DNA of 64,000 nt from Symbiodinium natans (GCA_905221605.1 CAJNDS010000558.1:190001-254000), one strand, 5' to 3'; shown: positions 1 through 11,305, counted from the first letter of the stretch. Notes: generated by a model from the letters alone, not told the origin. Program-made: numbers and translations.

Positions 1-3000
1 ATTCGCAGTTGCAACATCACAGCTTGGAGACCACATGCTCCGGAGTTGCTGTCATGGAATGCAGATGTGGTACTAATGCAAGAAAGTCGGCTCACCGCAG
101 TGGCACAACAGCAAGCCACTACCACTGCAAGGAGCGCAGGTCGCCACTTACTTCATGGAGCCCCAGTTCCGGTTCAAAGTTCCCAGGAACTCCAGGAGGG
201 AGGACAGCGATACATCAAGCCCACTATTTGGAACGGTCGACATGGAGGAGTTTCCATCATGTCACGGTTGCCCACGCAGTCTACACTGGCACATGATACC
301 TCATATGATGCGGACCGCAATCTTTGGGAGCGGCAGCGGTTTGCGCTGGCACGAGTCCCTTTGGCCAGGAATCGCTCCATCATGGTTGCCAGCTTCTATG
401 GTCTTGCTGGAGGTGGAAGCCCGCATCGGCGAGATCAGCATTTTGAGTGTAACGAACGCATGTTGCAGCAAGTGTTTGAGGTGGCCTCTAGATACGGGGA
501 TGTGCCCTTCATCATCGGTATGGACGCAAACATTCAGGTCGATAAGTCACCTACCCTTGTCACTGCGTTGTCTACGTCCAGATGGCATGATGCGGGTGAG
601 GTTTTTGGTCATGCTGGAGGATTGGCTCCCACGTATTGCCAAGACCCTCAGTGGGACAAACATGCAGCAATACCGGGCGCTACCCGAATTGACTACATTT
701 TGGTTAACTCTACAGCGCTCAGTGCATTGCGTGATTTTCGGCTGGTCAGGGATGCTGGCCTTCCAGGCCACCTTGTGCTTGAGGCGGAGTTCAATTTTAC
801 AGCTTTTCGAGAGGAAGGGTACACGCTGCGTCAGCCTAGGCCCTTTCCCTTGAAGAAGATGCCCCAGTATGACGATGCCACCCTTGAAGAAATGGGCCAA
901 CGCACTTGGCAACCCTTAGAGGCTCCATATCGGGATGCACTACAACTGGGTCGGGCTGATAGAGCATGGCAATTGCTAAATCATGGTTTGGAATGCTTTC
1001 TCGAAGCTCTGGCAGAGGAGCTGCCATGCACTTGGTCGCTGGGTCGTGGCCAACCTCCAAGGTTTGACCAGTTCAGCTCGAGGGCGCCGAGGGAAAACAT
1101 CAACGGGGGAGCTCAAACCATGCATTTGAGACAACTTCAGAAGCTTCTACAGCAGGGCCGGTCTTATCTAGCCCAGTCCCGCCGACATGTTCGTTGGCAC
1201 ACGGAAGGCAGACCTATTTCCGGGGCTGACTACAGACAGCGCGTTGAGGCATGGAGAAGTTTCTGCCGCAAGGGTCGTGGTTTGCTTGAAGCAGATTGGG
1301 ACAGGTGGTGGACGGACGCCGAACCAGCAATCCAGGATATGCAGGCCATAGTTGATGCTCTTGCCAGACGATTCGACTGGGAAGCCAAGCGGCAAGCACA
1401 AGGTCGAGTCCAAAAGTGGCGGGAGTCTTTGCGAAAATCTTTCCGGAATGACCGCAGTGTCTTGTGCAAATGGGTTCGCCAACGAGAACAACGACCTATC
1501 ACACACGTGATTGCGGAGGACGGGGTCAAGTCAGCAGTTCCTGATATGCTTCTGTCTCTTGAGGATTTCTGGGTTAAGCTCTTCAACCTGTACTCTCATG
1601 ATACGCCGCCCACTTGGGAAGCCTTTCAGCAGCGATATGGGCACACTTTCCCTGCGTGCCCGCCTTGCAAACTGCCTAAAATCACTGCCAGAGATTGGAA
1701 GGCACAGGTTCACAAGTTGCCACTACATGCTGGAAAGGGCGTGGATGGGTGGAGAGCGGGTGAGCTGCAACGGCTGCCGCTCTTCTTATGGGAAATTGTT
1801 GCGGACTTCTTTGATGCCATCGAGCAAGGCATGCAATGGCCCAAGAGCCTCACGTATGCGCAAATAGGCTTGATGCCGAAGGGGGACGTCTCCAAACCTG
1901 GAAAGCAGCGCCCTATCTCAGTGTTTGGCATACTCTACCGTTGTTGGAGTTCACTGCGTTTCCGTCACATGCAGTCGTGGAGAGAACAATGGATGCCAGA
2001 TAATATGCGTGGAGCCAGAGCAGGTGGATCCACGCATGACATCTCCATCATGCTCTCTTTGGATGTTGAGGTCGCTCAACTAGAAGGTCGCCCGATTGGG
2101 GGATTCCTCTTCGACAGGGAAAAGTGCTTTGATCGCCTCACCTTTGACATCACAGATGGATTGGCGGGAGTTTTTCAAGCTCCAGAGGGCGTGCGGATTG
2201 CCATGAATCGGCTCTGTCGTCAAACCAAGAGGTTTCTCAAAATCGGCAAGTTCTGCGGACGTGTGTTTCAAGCCACGAATGCTTTGCCCCAAGGATGCTC
2301 TTGGAGCATACTCAGCATACTCATGCATATGGCTGTTTGGCATCGCGATCTGGCCTCTTGTGCCCCATTAGCAGTGACGTATTCCTTCTATGATGACTCC
2401 AGCACAACGGGGCCAGACCAGGAGACTCTTGATACGGCTTTGGCTGCAACCATAGAGTTCGATGAGTACACTGGCGGATTGCTGAATGGAGAGAAGTCCA
2501 TCGCTTTTGCAATTGGGGAAGAGCTCAAAGCACACTTGCAGCAGCAAAACCTGTATGGGCAACCGCTCACGGTAGCAGACTATGGCAAGCTGCTGGGTGC
2601 TTTTCTCTCTTTTGGCGGTGATTTCCCAGAGGACAAGCAAGATGAGAGACTTCAGCGGCTCATCACGGTCATGCGCCGAATACGAAGTGTACCCGGCACT
2701 CCGCAGGTTCGCGGCTACTTGGTGGACATTTTTGCCTCCGCGGCCATAGCTTTTGGCACAGAACAAGGGGGATACTCCGACAAGGCCAAGAAGGAGTACA
2801 TGGCATTGTTGCGTCAGACCTTGTGGAATTGCGACAATATGTGGCCAAACATGGCCATTACCTTGGCGATTCTCTTCAAAGGTCATCGTTTCGATGTTGA
2901 GGCCATAGAGCATCATGAACCCCTACGCCTATGGCGACGCCAGATTGTTCGAGACGAGCATACCAGATCCAAACTACAACACGCATGGGCGCTCAAGCAG

Positions 3001-5694
3001 CAGTGCCCCGAAGTGGTCACCGGTGGTATTTTGCACAGACTTGACGTTGTTGCGCGGGATTTGGGATGGACCTGGTCTCAGTATGATGTTTTTCAGCGAC
3101 CCGGTGATGTTCCATTACAATGTGGTTTGGCAAAAAACATCTTCGAGCATCAGTTGCGGGAATCCTACAGACGCGACAAGATTGCAAACGGGACTCACAG
3201 AAAGGACAACGTTGGCCAGCATGCGGGCGTTGACTATGACATCACGGTTGCCTTGTTGCGCACTTGGGAGCGCAACCCCAATGTCACAACTCCTTTGCGG
3301 ATTGGGATTCTACGCCGATGTTTGGGGGGTGCCCTCTACACACGCCAACGGCTGCATCGGGCCAAGGTGGTTGAAACGCCGTGGTGCACTTTCTGTGATC
3401 GGCATGAAGAAGAGGATGGCTGGCATCTTTTCTGGACCTGCCCGCGATGGGAAAGCTTGCGGCAGTACGTGAAGTCCATCACTACAGAACAGCAGCGGTG
3501 GTTCATGCATGGATGTTTGGCTCACTGCGGCGTTGCTCCCGTGCATACTGAGGCTGAGGATTGGTTTGTACAAAGCTATACCCCAGAAACGACAGATGGC
3601 GCTGCACATGCTACAGAACCTGGCGATGCGGAATGTGAAGTCATTCGCGATGGCTTCCTTCTCACTGCGTCGGACGGGGCGTGTCGGCATGCACAGTTTC
3701 CAAAGCTACGATCTGCTGGATGTGGGATGTACTATGGCAAGGACCACAGTTGCAACAGAAGCTTTCCTTTGATGGGAGTTGTCCGTGACGCTGCTCGTGC
3801 TGAGATTGCGGCAGCTCTCCACATCATCAGGACGGCGTGGAGGCCCACTGAAATCCTGATCGATCGAAAGGCCACGCTGGACGGTCTCAGACGCATTGAG
3901 CAGGGCATCTCCTACAAAGACTTGGCAAATGCGGATCTCCTGGAGCACGCAGCCAATGCGTGGCAGGCCAAAGGAGGCTCCGTCTTTTTCAAGTTCACCA
4001 AGGTTGCGGCACATGGCAGAGGGGGCTCTGGGCAAGACCAGCTCCACACGGCGTACAATGCTGCAGCAGACAGGTTGGCCACCGCTGCAGCTGACTCCGT
4101 CAAGCCTCCGGATGATCTTGCTGATCAGTACAAGCAGTATGCCAAGCTGGTGCGGGCTATACAGATCATGTGTGTCGACATCCTGGAGGCGCAGAAAGCG
4201 GCCACTGCGGAGGACATCCAGGTGAATGATCCTCCGGAGCCGCCTCCTGAAAGCGCTGCTCCGGGCGCTGAGAGGGATCAGGCTATGGCTGTTGAGGCTC
4301 TGCCGGCGGCGCAGTTTTCCAACATCTATCCTGATTATGTTTGGCCTCGAGAAGGTGATGAAGATGGACACAGCCATGCAGTGCCACAACCTGTCACCTG
4401 GCGTCAAGTTACGCCGCAGTTTCGGCAGTTCTGGCTGTATGGGCTGGAAGCTTTTCATGCGGTGCAATGGTACTTCCGACACCTCAAGTGGTACACAACT
4501 CCTGATGCCGACAATCCGTTAACAGTGGCCGATGTTACATGGGCTGAATTGGTGCTTGATTTCAGCTTGTCCACAGGTTGCAGGATGTGGAAAATGGACC
4601 AGAACCCTACCAATCTTGTCCAACAAGCAGAAGCATTCAAAAAAGCCGCGCAAAGCATGGCCAACGTCATCGCCAGGGTGACTTGCAGTTTTCCGAACTC
4701 TCTTTTCCCTGGTTCGGTTATACGAAAGGCCGTTATCCTGAGATCGATGGGTTTTGCGGCGGCGCTTGGGCTCTCTGTGCGGCCTCAACTCATGCAGCCG
4801 CTCACGGTTGGCCGCGTTTTGGCTGGATGGATTGCGAAGCAGAATCTTCCACTGGATAGGGCTAATAGGCCGATTGGCTCGTACAGTTGGGTGCCAGCTC
4901 TTACAGAGGGGCATCTTCTATGGCATCCTGATGAGCGTTACAAGGCCCCGGTACCAAGTCGAACACAAAATGGACAGCTCAGCCTTTGGCATCCTTGCAT
5001 GGATGGTACCTGTGGCCCGGGCAAGAACGGAGTGCATCGTCAACAGCTGCAGTGCCGGGTCTGGCATCCTCCAGCTCCTGTCCCTGAAGCCGAACAAAAG
5101 CGAGTGCGCTTGAACAAGAAGCAACCACCGCCTTGTGTTGCCAATGCTGTGGGGTCTGTGCAGCCTCCAGTTCGGCAGCTGGTGGTTCCTCCGGCTGAGT
5201 CACTTGGTGAGGCTGCTTCCAGCGCCCAGCCCCGGGCTGGTGCTGAGGAGAGCAGCGACAAGAAAGTCCGCAAAGATGCTGCGAAGCCTGCGCAGCCTGC
5301 GCCCACTGTTTGCGAAGTTGTTGCAAGCATCCGTCGCTCCAGCTGGAAACTTGGTCAGAGCTATCCTGAAGCAGTGGTGCAGCAAATGAAGCTGATGACC
5401 AACCACGAACGCATCAGGGTGCACAAGACGATGGGTGTCACAGAGACATGCGATAGGCGTGCTGCAACGAATGCAACTGGACAAATGAAAGCAACCTTGC
5501 TCCGCAAATTGTATGATCAGTGTGCTTTGCTCAACAAGCGTGCTGGGAAACCGTTTCACCACTTGGTGCCAACAGACGATGGCACGAAAGTTCAATGCTC
5601 TAGATGTGGTCGGTGCACTCCTCGTGGTGCATTGTCTTTGTGGCGGAATGAGCTCTGTCACTCTGCAGCGGCTGCTTCCTCGAGTGCAAAGTAG
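1..5694 (+). CDS. LINE (non-LTR retrotransposon) polyprotein, 5' end outside window
   Basis: One open frame runs from base 1 to the TAG at 5692-5694 (about 1,897 codons), so the true start lies upstream; the first in-window candidates are non-ATG. Order of domains: an AP-type endonuclease (MQESRL near 76-93, GMDAN near 523, RIDYILV near 688, GHLVLEAEF near 769); a reverse transcriptase (FLFDREKCFDRL near 2107, LPQGCSWS near 2287, catalytic FYDD at 2386-2397); a CxxC...H...C zinc knuckle near 3384-3450; an RNase H domain (TASDGACR near 3664, AEIAAAL, DRLATAA near 4069). The last ~1.5 kb has no recognised domain except a terminal CSRCGRC cluster near 5596. LINEs of this type copy themselves by target-primed reverse transcription at a nick made by the endonuclease. 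No stop or frameshift was seen, so the copy may be young. The family name cannot be given from sequence alone. Confidence 0.9.
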   Translation: MRSCNITAWRPHAPELLSWNADVVLMQESRLTAVAQQQATTTARSAGRHLLHGAPVPVQSSQELQEGGQRYIKPTIWNGRHGGVSIMSRLPTQSTLAHDTSYDADRNLWERQRFALARVPLARNRSIMVASFYGLAGGGSPHRRDQHFECNERMLQQVFEVASRYGDVPFIIGMDANIQVDKSPTLVTALSTSRWHDAGEVFGHAGGLAPTYCQDPQWDKHAAIPGATRIDYILVNSTALSALRDFRLVRDAGLPGHLVLEAEFNFTAFREEGYTLRQPRPFPLKKMPQYDDATLEEMGQRTWQPLEAPYRDALQLGRADRAWQLLNHGLECFLEALAEELPCTWSLGRGQPPRFDQFSSRAPRENINGGAQTMHLRQLQKLLQQGRSYLAQSRRHVRWHTEGRPISGADYRQRVEAWRSFCRKGRGLLEADWDRWWTDAEPAIQDMQAIVDALARRFDWEAKRQAQGRVQKWRESLRKSFRNDRSVLCKWVRQREQRPITHVIAEDGVKSAVPDMLLSLEDFWVKLFNLYSHDTPPTWEAFQQRYGHTFPACPPCKLPKITARDWKAQVHKLPLHAGKGVDGWRAGELQRLPLFLWEIVADFFDAIEQGMQWPKSLTYAQIGLMPKGDVSKPGKQRPISVFGILYRCWSSLRFRHMQSWREQWMPDNMRGARAGGSTHDISIMLSLDVEVAQLEGRPIGGFLFDREKCFDRLTFDITDGLAGVFQAPEGVRIAMNRLCRQTKRFLKIGKFCGRVFQATNALPQGCSWSILSILMHMAVWHRDLASCAPLAVTYSFYDDSSTTGPDQETLDTALAATIEFDEYTGGLLNGEKSIAFAIGEELKAHLQQQNLYGQPLTVADYGKLLGAFLSFGGDFPEDKQDERLQRLITVMRRIRSVPGTPQVRGYLVDIFASAAIAFGTEQGGYSDKAKKEYMALLRQTLWNCDNMWPNMAITLAILFKGHRFDVEAIEHHEPLRLWRRQIVRDEHTRSKLQHAWALKQQCPEVVTGGILHRLDVVARDLGWTWSQYDVFQRPGDVPLQCGLAKNIFEHQLRESYRRDKIANGTHRKDNVGQHAGVDYDITVALLRTWERNPNVTTPLRIGILRRCLGGALYTRQRLHRAKVVETPWCTFCDRHEEEDGWHLFWTCPRWESLRQYVKSITTEQQRWFMHGCLAHCGVAPVHTEAEDWFVQSYTPETTDGAAHATEPGDAECEVIRDGFLLTASDGACRHAQFPKLRSAGCGMYYGKDHSCNRSFPLMGVVRDAARAEIAAALHIIRTAWRPTEILIDRKATLDGLRRIEQGISYKDLANADLLEHAANAWQAKGGSVFFKFTKVAAHGRGGSGQDQLHTAYNAAADRLATAAADSVKPPDDLADQYKQYAKLVRAIQIMCVDILEAQKAATAEDIQVNDPPEPPPESAAPGAERDQAMAVEALPAAQFSNIYPDYVWPREGDEDGHSHAVPQPVTWRQVTPQFRQFWLYGLEAFHAVQWYFRHLKWYTTPDADNPLTVADVTWAELVLDFSLSTGCRMWKMDQNPTNLVQQAEAFKKAAQSMANVIARVTCSFPNSLFPGSVIRKAVILRSMGFAAALGLSVRPQLMQPLTVGRVLAGWIAKQNLPLDRANRPIGSYSWVPALTEGHLLWHPDERYKAPVPSRTQNGQLSLWHPCMDGTCGPGKNGVHRQQLQCRVWHPPAPVPEAEQKRVRLNKKQPPPCVANAVGSVQPPVRQLVVPPAESLGEAASSAQPRAGAEESSDKKVRKDAAKPAQPAPTVCEVVASIRRSSWKLGQSYPEAVVQQMKLMTNHERIRVHKTMGVTETCDRRAATNATGQMKATLLRKLYDQCALLNKRAGKPFHHLVPTDDGTKVQCSRCGRCTPRGALSLWRNELCHSAAAASSSAK

Positions 5695-6008
5695 GTTTGG
5701 GTCATCTCTGGCCCAGGTGGATTTCAGCTGTCAAGAGAGAGGAGCCTGTCTTTTTCTTGACATGGGCTTTTTGCAGGCATTCATTTGGCTATGTATGGCT
5801 TTTTCTCTTCTATGAAGGTCACCTATGTGACATCCTCATTTCGGGAGGAGGCTCCAGTTTGCAATATTGGAGTTTTCCTTGTCATACAGATCGCCTATGC
5901 GATTTCTTTCCATGCAGTTCACCTATGTGATGTTTTCATGAGAGGTCTTTGATGCACAGAGTTGCACAAGCAGACCGCGACGAATGTCTAAATGGAACCT
6001 CTCAAACA
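5695..6008 (+). other. LINE 3' untranslated region with repeated small hairpins
   Basis: Non-coding tail after the LINE stop. Three stem-loops share the loop CTAT: 5818-5831 (GTCAC/GTGAC), 5888-5905 (AGATCGC/GCGATTT with one G-T pair) and 5919-5930 (TCAC/GTGA). The first two differ at paired positions in a compensatory way. No poly-A tail and no target duplication could be placed; the element may end where telomere-like repeats begin near 6009. Confidence 0.5.
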
Positions 6009-7135
6009 CCAGCAGACCTAAACCCTGAACCTCCCACCCTAAACCCCTAAACCCTAAACCCTAAACCCTGAACCCTGACACCAAAAACCTGAAACCCGAA
6101 ACCCAAGTCCGGAGGCCTCCGCCGACCCTGAGCTGACCGTGGCGCTCCGCGAGCGGAAGACGCCGTGGGGCTCAGCTCCCTCCATACGTTCGGGTTTAGG
6201 GTTAGGATTTATAGGGTTTAGGGTTTAGGGTCTAGGGTTTAGGGTTTAGGGTTTAGGGTTTAGGGTTTAGGGTATTTGAGAATTACCTAGGCATGCTCAT
6301 TTGGGTTTAGGGTTTAGGGTTTAGGGATTCAGGGTATTTGAGAATTACCTTGGCATGCTCATAATCTTGAGCTTAGGGTTTAGGGATTCAGGGTTTAGGG
6401 GTACTGAAAGATTGTGTTTCAAGGAAAAACTTGGCAAACAAGTTAGGCTCCTGTATTGCGCCCTCTACTTGGAAGTGAGTCGGGAATGGCTGGCTTCCGT
6501 ATTAAGCCTTCTTGAGGCTTCTGGTAGACTACCCATGAATCTAGAACCTAAATTCTCAAGTCTACCCTAACCAAAAGCTTACTTAAATAGAATTGCCCAT
6601 GAACCTTCAAGTAAGCTCCACTACACCGGACAGGCCCGGAATAAGTATCTGAACAGACGTGTAGATCGAAATGTGAACCTTCATGATCGCTTTAATACAG
6701 ACAAATGTAAGCATATGTTGGTAAATATGTCTAGACGTGAATAAGCATAAATACAGATAAATGAATGCACATAAAAATGAACACATCTAAAAATGTAGAC
6801 AGCTCACAGTGTATGGAAATACCCCCCCCCACACACACCAACAAAACATGCACACAACTACAAACACATCTATCTGTCGATCTGAATATGACCAAATACA
6901 AAACGTACAAATCTCTCATTGATATAACCCTGCCATACCGACCTGGACGCTATAGACGAACCCTAACCCTGAGCCCTAAGCCCTAAGCCCTGAACCCTAA
7001 ACCCTGAACCCTAAACCCTAAACCCGAACCCTAGACCCCAAACCCCAAACCCTATATACCCCGAACCCTAAGCCCTAAGCCCTGAACCCGAAACCCTAAG
7101 CCCTAAACCCTAAGCCCTAAACCCTAAACCCCATG
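6009..7135. repeat. Degenerate telomere-like repeats in both orientations
   Basis: AAACCCT-type units at about 6009-6078 and 6957-7131, TTTAGGG-type at about 6192-6272 and 6303-6390. Spacer DNA at 6400-6950 holds no convincing gene; it carries a pair of imperfect inverted sequences around TACCCATGAA (6520-6615) and an AC-rich stretch at 6822-6870. Confidence 0.8.
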
Positions 7136-7220
7136 GACCGCCCTCGAGATGCCTCGAGACTTTGATGTGGGCCCCGCGGAGTGAGGTGCTGTCGGGACCT
7201 AAGAATCTGTGGCCGGGAAG

Positions 7221-7446
7221 GTTAGGGTTTAGGGTTTAGGGTTTAGGGTTTAGGGTTTAGGGTTTAGGGTTTAGGGTTTAGGGTTTAGGGTTTAGGGTTT
7301 AGGGTTTAGGGTTTAGGGTTTAGGGTTTAGGGTTTAGGGTTTAGGGTTTAGGGTTTAGGGTTTAGGGTTTAGGGTTTAGGCTTTAGGGTTTAGGGTTTAG
7401 GGTTTAGCCAAGGGAAGGTTTGGGGGGGGGGGGGGGGGGGGGGGGG
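7221..7446. repeat. Long TTTAGGG array ending in a poly-G run
   Basis: Almost perfect TTTAGGG units from 7221 to about 7408, then a short spacer and a run of about 25 G at 7422-7446. This is the plant or Arabidopsis-type telomere unit, also reported for dinoflagellates, here internal to the sequence. Confidence 0.9.
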
Positions 7447-7625
7447 TTGAGACTTGCAGTGTATGCATAAATATACATATGCATATACATAGTGTTATAT
7501 GCGTCGATATACACACTAAACTTCCAAAAGTTGGAACATCTTTCACCTCATGCCCCAACGGGGTTCCTCAAGGGCATGAAATCACCAATCTTCTGAAACC
7601 ATGTTCCGGTTTTCTGGAGTTTCCC

Positions 7626-7728
7626 TAAAGGTCCATGTACCTAAACAGGGAATACTTGGGCCTTAAAGTACTTCCTATGTAGGGACTTTGGGGCCCAAGT
7701 ATACAATTATGAGGTACATGGACCCTTA
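7626..7728. mobile_element. Hairpin element, family H2 (GGTCCATGTACC ends)
   Basis: The left end TAAAGGTCCATGTACC is matched by GGTACATGGACCCTTA at the right end, with a second inner palindrome CTTGGGCC...GGCCCAAG. About 100 bp and no coding capacity, so MITE-like. Related copies lie at 27541, 30036 and 32321. Confidence 0.7.
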
Positions 7729-7734
7729 GACCCT

Positions 7735-8720
7735 AAACCCTAAACCCTTAACCCTAAGCCCTAAACCCTAAACCCTGAGTTTACTGTATGGGCTTCAGGG
7801 GCCACAGCGCAGGTCACACCTGGAGCTCCAAACTCTTGGTGGCGGGCTGGGATGCGTCAAAGGGCTCTGCGGCTACCTGCGTACCAGGCTGTGCTTAAGG
7901 CTGGACGGTTGAGGGGTTTAGGGTTTAGGGTTAAGGGTTTAGGGTTTAGGGTTTAGGGATTCAGGGTCTAGGGATTTCGGGCTTCGGAATTGCTGGAGCT
8001 TTCTTGGACTGAGGCGGCTGAAGGGATGCTCTGAGACAAGATCCTGCTGCCAGGTGACGGTTTGGCCAAAACGAGAAATGGGGGGGGGGGTTTAGGGTTT
8101 AGGGTTTAGGGTTTAGGGTTTAGGGTTTAGGGTTTAGGGTTACCCTTTCAACATGGGATTCTGGGACTTCTGTGGCCTACCCCTAGACCCTAAAGCCCCG
8201 CACCCCACACCATACACCCCCTGCCGCCACCGACCCCGGCCCATAAGCCCTGACACTCCCGCCTTGAACCCTGAACCCTGAACCCTAAACCCTATACACC
8301 CTGAACCCTACTCAGCCCTAAACTCTCTTGACTCCCTTGTCCTTGAGCCCTGAACCCTGAAGCCCTACAACTCGAAAACCCTAAACCCCAATTATAGTAG
8401 GGAGGCACTAGAACCCCCATTAAGGCCTACTAGTTAGTATAAGAGGGAAAATCCCAACCCTAAACCCTAAACCCTAATCCCTAACCCTGGGACCCTATAA
8501 ACCCTAAGCCCTAAGCCCTGAACCCTAAACCCTAATTAAACCCTAAACCCTAAACCCTGTTAGTATAAGGGGGGGACATCCCAGAACCGCCCAAAAAAAA
8601 CACATCCTGCGCCTGCTGCGAGGTGTGCTGGCGGTCTTCGGCCTCGCCAACGGTTTGGGGTTTGGGGTTTGGGGTTTGGGGTTTGGGGTTTGGGGTTTAG
8701 GGTTTAGGGTTGAGGGTTGA
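7735..8720. repeat. Cluster of telomere-like arrays, TTTAGGG and TTTGGGG variants
   Basis: Short arrays at about 7735-7780 (AAACCCT), 7917-7960 and 8089-8142 (TTTAGGG, preceded by a G run), 8455-8560 (AAACCCT) and 8654-8700 (TTTGGGG variant). Fragments of the H1 hairpin family (TTAGTATAAGGGGG...ACATCCC) occur near 8430-8460 and 8568-8585. No gene seen. Confidence 0.75.
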
Positions 8721-9656
8721 GGGACTTACCCTACCTAACGTCCCCTTTTGTCTAGGTACCGTTCAAAGATTATGTTCCATTATGCGACTCTTATGATTGG
8801 TTGTTCTTATCTAAACAACCATTGTTACTAGATGTGTTTTGATATGCTTGTTAACTTTCGTGTTTTGGGAGGCGGAATTGTCCTTGCTGGTATAACTCAA
8901 AGCAACAGGCAACAGGTAACCGACATCGACCCCGTTATAACTACCCGTGGGCCTCTAAATAGTAGAAAAAAACACACCCACAACTGAACAAAGCAAGTCG
9001 TTAAAGCGTGAGCCCAAAACTAGCGTGCCCGACACTCCAATTCTGCAATCGTCCTGAATCCGAAACTCTGAACCCTAAGCCCTGAAACCCTAAACTCCAG
9101 ACCCGAAAACTCGAAGGGATATTTTCGGTCTCTAGGTTTGGGGTTTCCCGCAGCATCGGTGCCGGGCTGCGGAAACTCCCCGTGGCGAAGCGCGAGGTGG
9201 CGTGGGAACCTGCTAGCAGGGTGTACCTTAAAAGCCTAGTTCCCCAAAATAAGAGGCCACCCCCAAAATAGGAAACTCTAGCCCATAACTATAGCCTGCT
9301 GGCTTTCAAGGTCAGGATTTGGGGCTTAGGGTTTCGGGTTGGGTGTCCTGTAGTGAGTGCTGGGCTCGGAGATTGGGACCCTTGGGTTTTCGCAGTCGGT
9401 TGAGGGGTACCGGGCTCTGAGTATCGTGCTACAAGTTGCGGAGTTTGGCGCTAGGTCTTATACCCTAAATCAACCCTAACCCCCTGAACCCCTAAACCTC
9501 TAAACCGTTTCTAGACCCTAAACCCCCTAAACTCGAAAACCCGAAACCCGACGCCCTGAACCCTAAACGCTTGAGCCCCCCCACCCCCCCCACCCCCCCA
9601 CCCAACAAAAACGTATTGTTTCGCCCCGTAAGTACCTTGCTAGGGTTACCCTGATC
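8721..9656. other. Spacer without a recognisable gene
   Basis: Mixed-composition DNA with scattered single telomere-like units and a C-rich run at 9570-9605. No open frame with recognisable protein features on either strand. Confidence 0.5.
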
Positions 9657-9738
9657 CTAAACCCTAAACCCTAAACCCTAAACCCTAAACCCTAAACCCT
9701 AAACCCTAACCCTAAACCCCTAAACCCTAACCTAACCC
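9657..9738. repeat. AAACCCT array
   Basis: Nearly perfect AAACCCT units. It pairs in orientation with a TTTAGGG array at about 9850-9885, with a 110-bp non-repeat island between them (see the next entry). Confidence 0.85.
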
Positions 9739-9751
9739 CTCCCCCTTTGAC

Positions 9752-9815
9752 AGGTACCCTGCAACAAGCCGCCTTCTTCTCCATCCCCGCGGCTCCTGTG
9801 GCCGCAACATCGCCT
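9752..9815 (-). CDS. Candidate exon, function unknown
   Basis: A non-repeat island between an AAACCCT array on its left and a TTTAGGG array on its right, the same arrangement that surrounds the better supported minus-strand exons. On the minus strand, after an AG at CTCAG, a frame reads VPGDVAATGAAGMEKKAACC. No family was recognised; it could equally be chance. Confidence 0.25.
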
Positions 9816-9849
9816 GGCACCTGAGATTCCCCCAAAAGTTGCATGGAAA

Positions 9850-11300
9850 CATTTAGGGTTTAGGGTTTAGGGTTTAGGGTTTAGGGGCTTCAGGTTTAGG
9901 TTTTTGGAGCGGTAAAAAGGGTTTCGGGCTGATGGCTTGCCTGACCCTAGGCCCTTGACTTTGCTGGGTAACACAGATAACGTGCCGAAGGCCTAAAGCA
10001 TACTTAAGTCCATGGGCGGTAGATATAAGTAGGGTTGTAAAGCCCCAAAGAAGGTCCTCCTAACATAAACCCCTCTACAACCGCGTGGAAGAAAAGTTTC
10101 AGGATGTATGGCAGCAGGTAAACCTGTATGAAGTGGGGTTTAAATTACTTGTGTTTTTCAAAAGACACGCCATAGTTGCTATCACCAGTATTCAAAGGAA
10201 CACAAATAACAGGAATATGCACCCTTTTTCACGGCTTTCCTTAGTCGCAGGCAAAGACCCTAGACGGATGCAGCTGCCTTACCCCGTGCCTTGAGCCATT
10301 TGATATTTCAAGGGGTGGGGGTGAAGAGAGTTTTAGCTTCCCAGACAAAACTTTGCTGCATTGAGGGTTTAGGGCCCAGAATTGAGTAGACTTGTGGAGG
10401 GAGACAGGTTTTTTGGGGTGTTTTTTGTTTTTTTGTGTATGTTTTTGGGTCTAGGGTTGAGTGGTTAGGGTAACTTAGGGTTTTAGGGTAGAGGGTTTAG
10501 AAAACAAAAGAAAACACCCAAAACAACAAAAAAAAGTACCCAAAAAGAACCCCCACCCCATGTGGAGCAGAGGGTCGGGCTTTTGGGCTTATGGAATGAC
10601 TTAACAGCCCCTTTTGTATTCGATACCGAAAACAATATAAGCCCAAGATGAGTGCTGTATGGTCGTGCTTCAAACCCCGAAAGTCAAAGGACCCCCCCAA
10701 CAGCCCCCCCCGCCCCGAATGCAGGAGCCTTAATAAAAATACCAATAAGGGACACCTAGTTTACGGAAAGCCCACTACGCAATTTGAACGTGAGCCACCC
10801 GAACTACCGCATCTCAGCTATAAGGGCCCATGTTTAGACATAACATGTCCTCTTCACAAGTATAAGACTGCGCATTAGAATAGGAACCCCAGGGACCATC
10901 ATTTAGCGAACCTCCCGTATACTGAGTACATTGAACCTCCAGGGCGCCTTGGGGGGTTTGTGCTTTTATGTTTATTATGTTTTGTTTTTTTTTTGGGGGG
11001 GGGAGTTAGGACTGTTCGGAAACCCTAAACCCTAAACCCTACATCCTAAAGCCTAAAGCCTAAAGCCTAAAAAAACCCTAAACCCCAGGTGTGGTACTGT
11101 GGGGTACAAAGACTCCCCTGCAAGATATCGAGGAGCCTGGTGAGGCACGATGTTCGGGTGCCCACGAAGCCAGGCGTGGGCCTTATCAAGCTCGGATCAG
11201 GGCAGGGCTTGAGGGCTCGATAGGGTTTAGGGTTTAGGGTTTAGGGTTTAGGGTTGAAGGTTCCTAAACCCTAAGACCCCAGGCCCTAAACCCGTTGGGG
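9850..11300. other. Spacer with short telomere-like arrays
   Basis: TTTAGGG units at about 9850-9885 and 11223-11255, AAACCCT at 11020-11085, and a G run at 10994-11003. An open stretch at 10085-10294 (+, 69 codons) shows no recognisable motif and no repeat homology; it is left uncalled. Confidence 0.5.
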
Positions 11301-11305
11301 CTGTA

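Noticed and set aside
3706-4482. Minus-strand open frame of 258 codons
   Set aside because: Antisense of the LINE RNase H region, whose sense frame has catalytic motifs.
6009-6390. A true chromosome end
   Set aside because: Arrays occur in both orientations across almost 58 kb, are short, and are separated by unique and coding DNA; they are internal.
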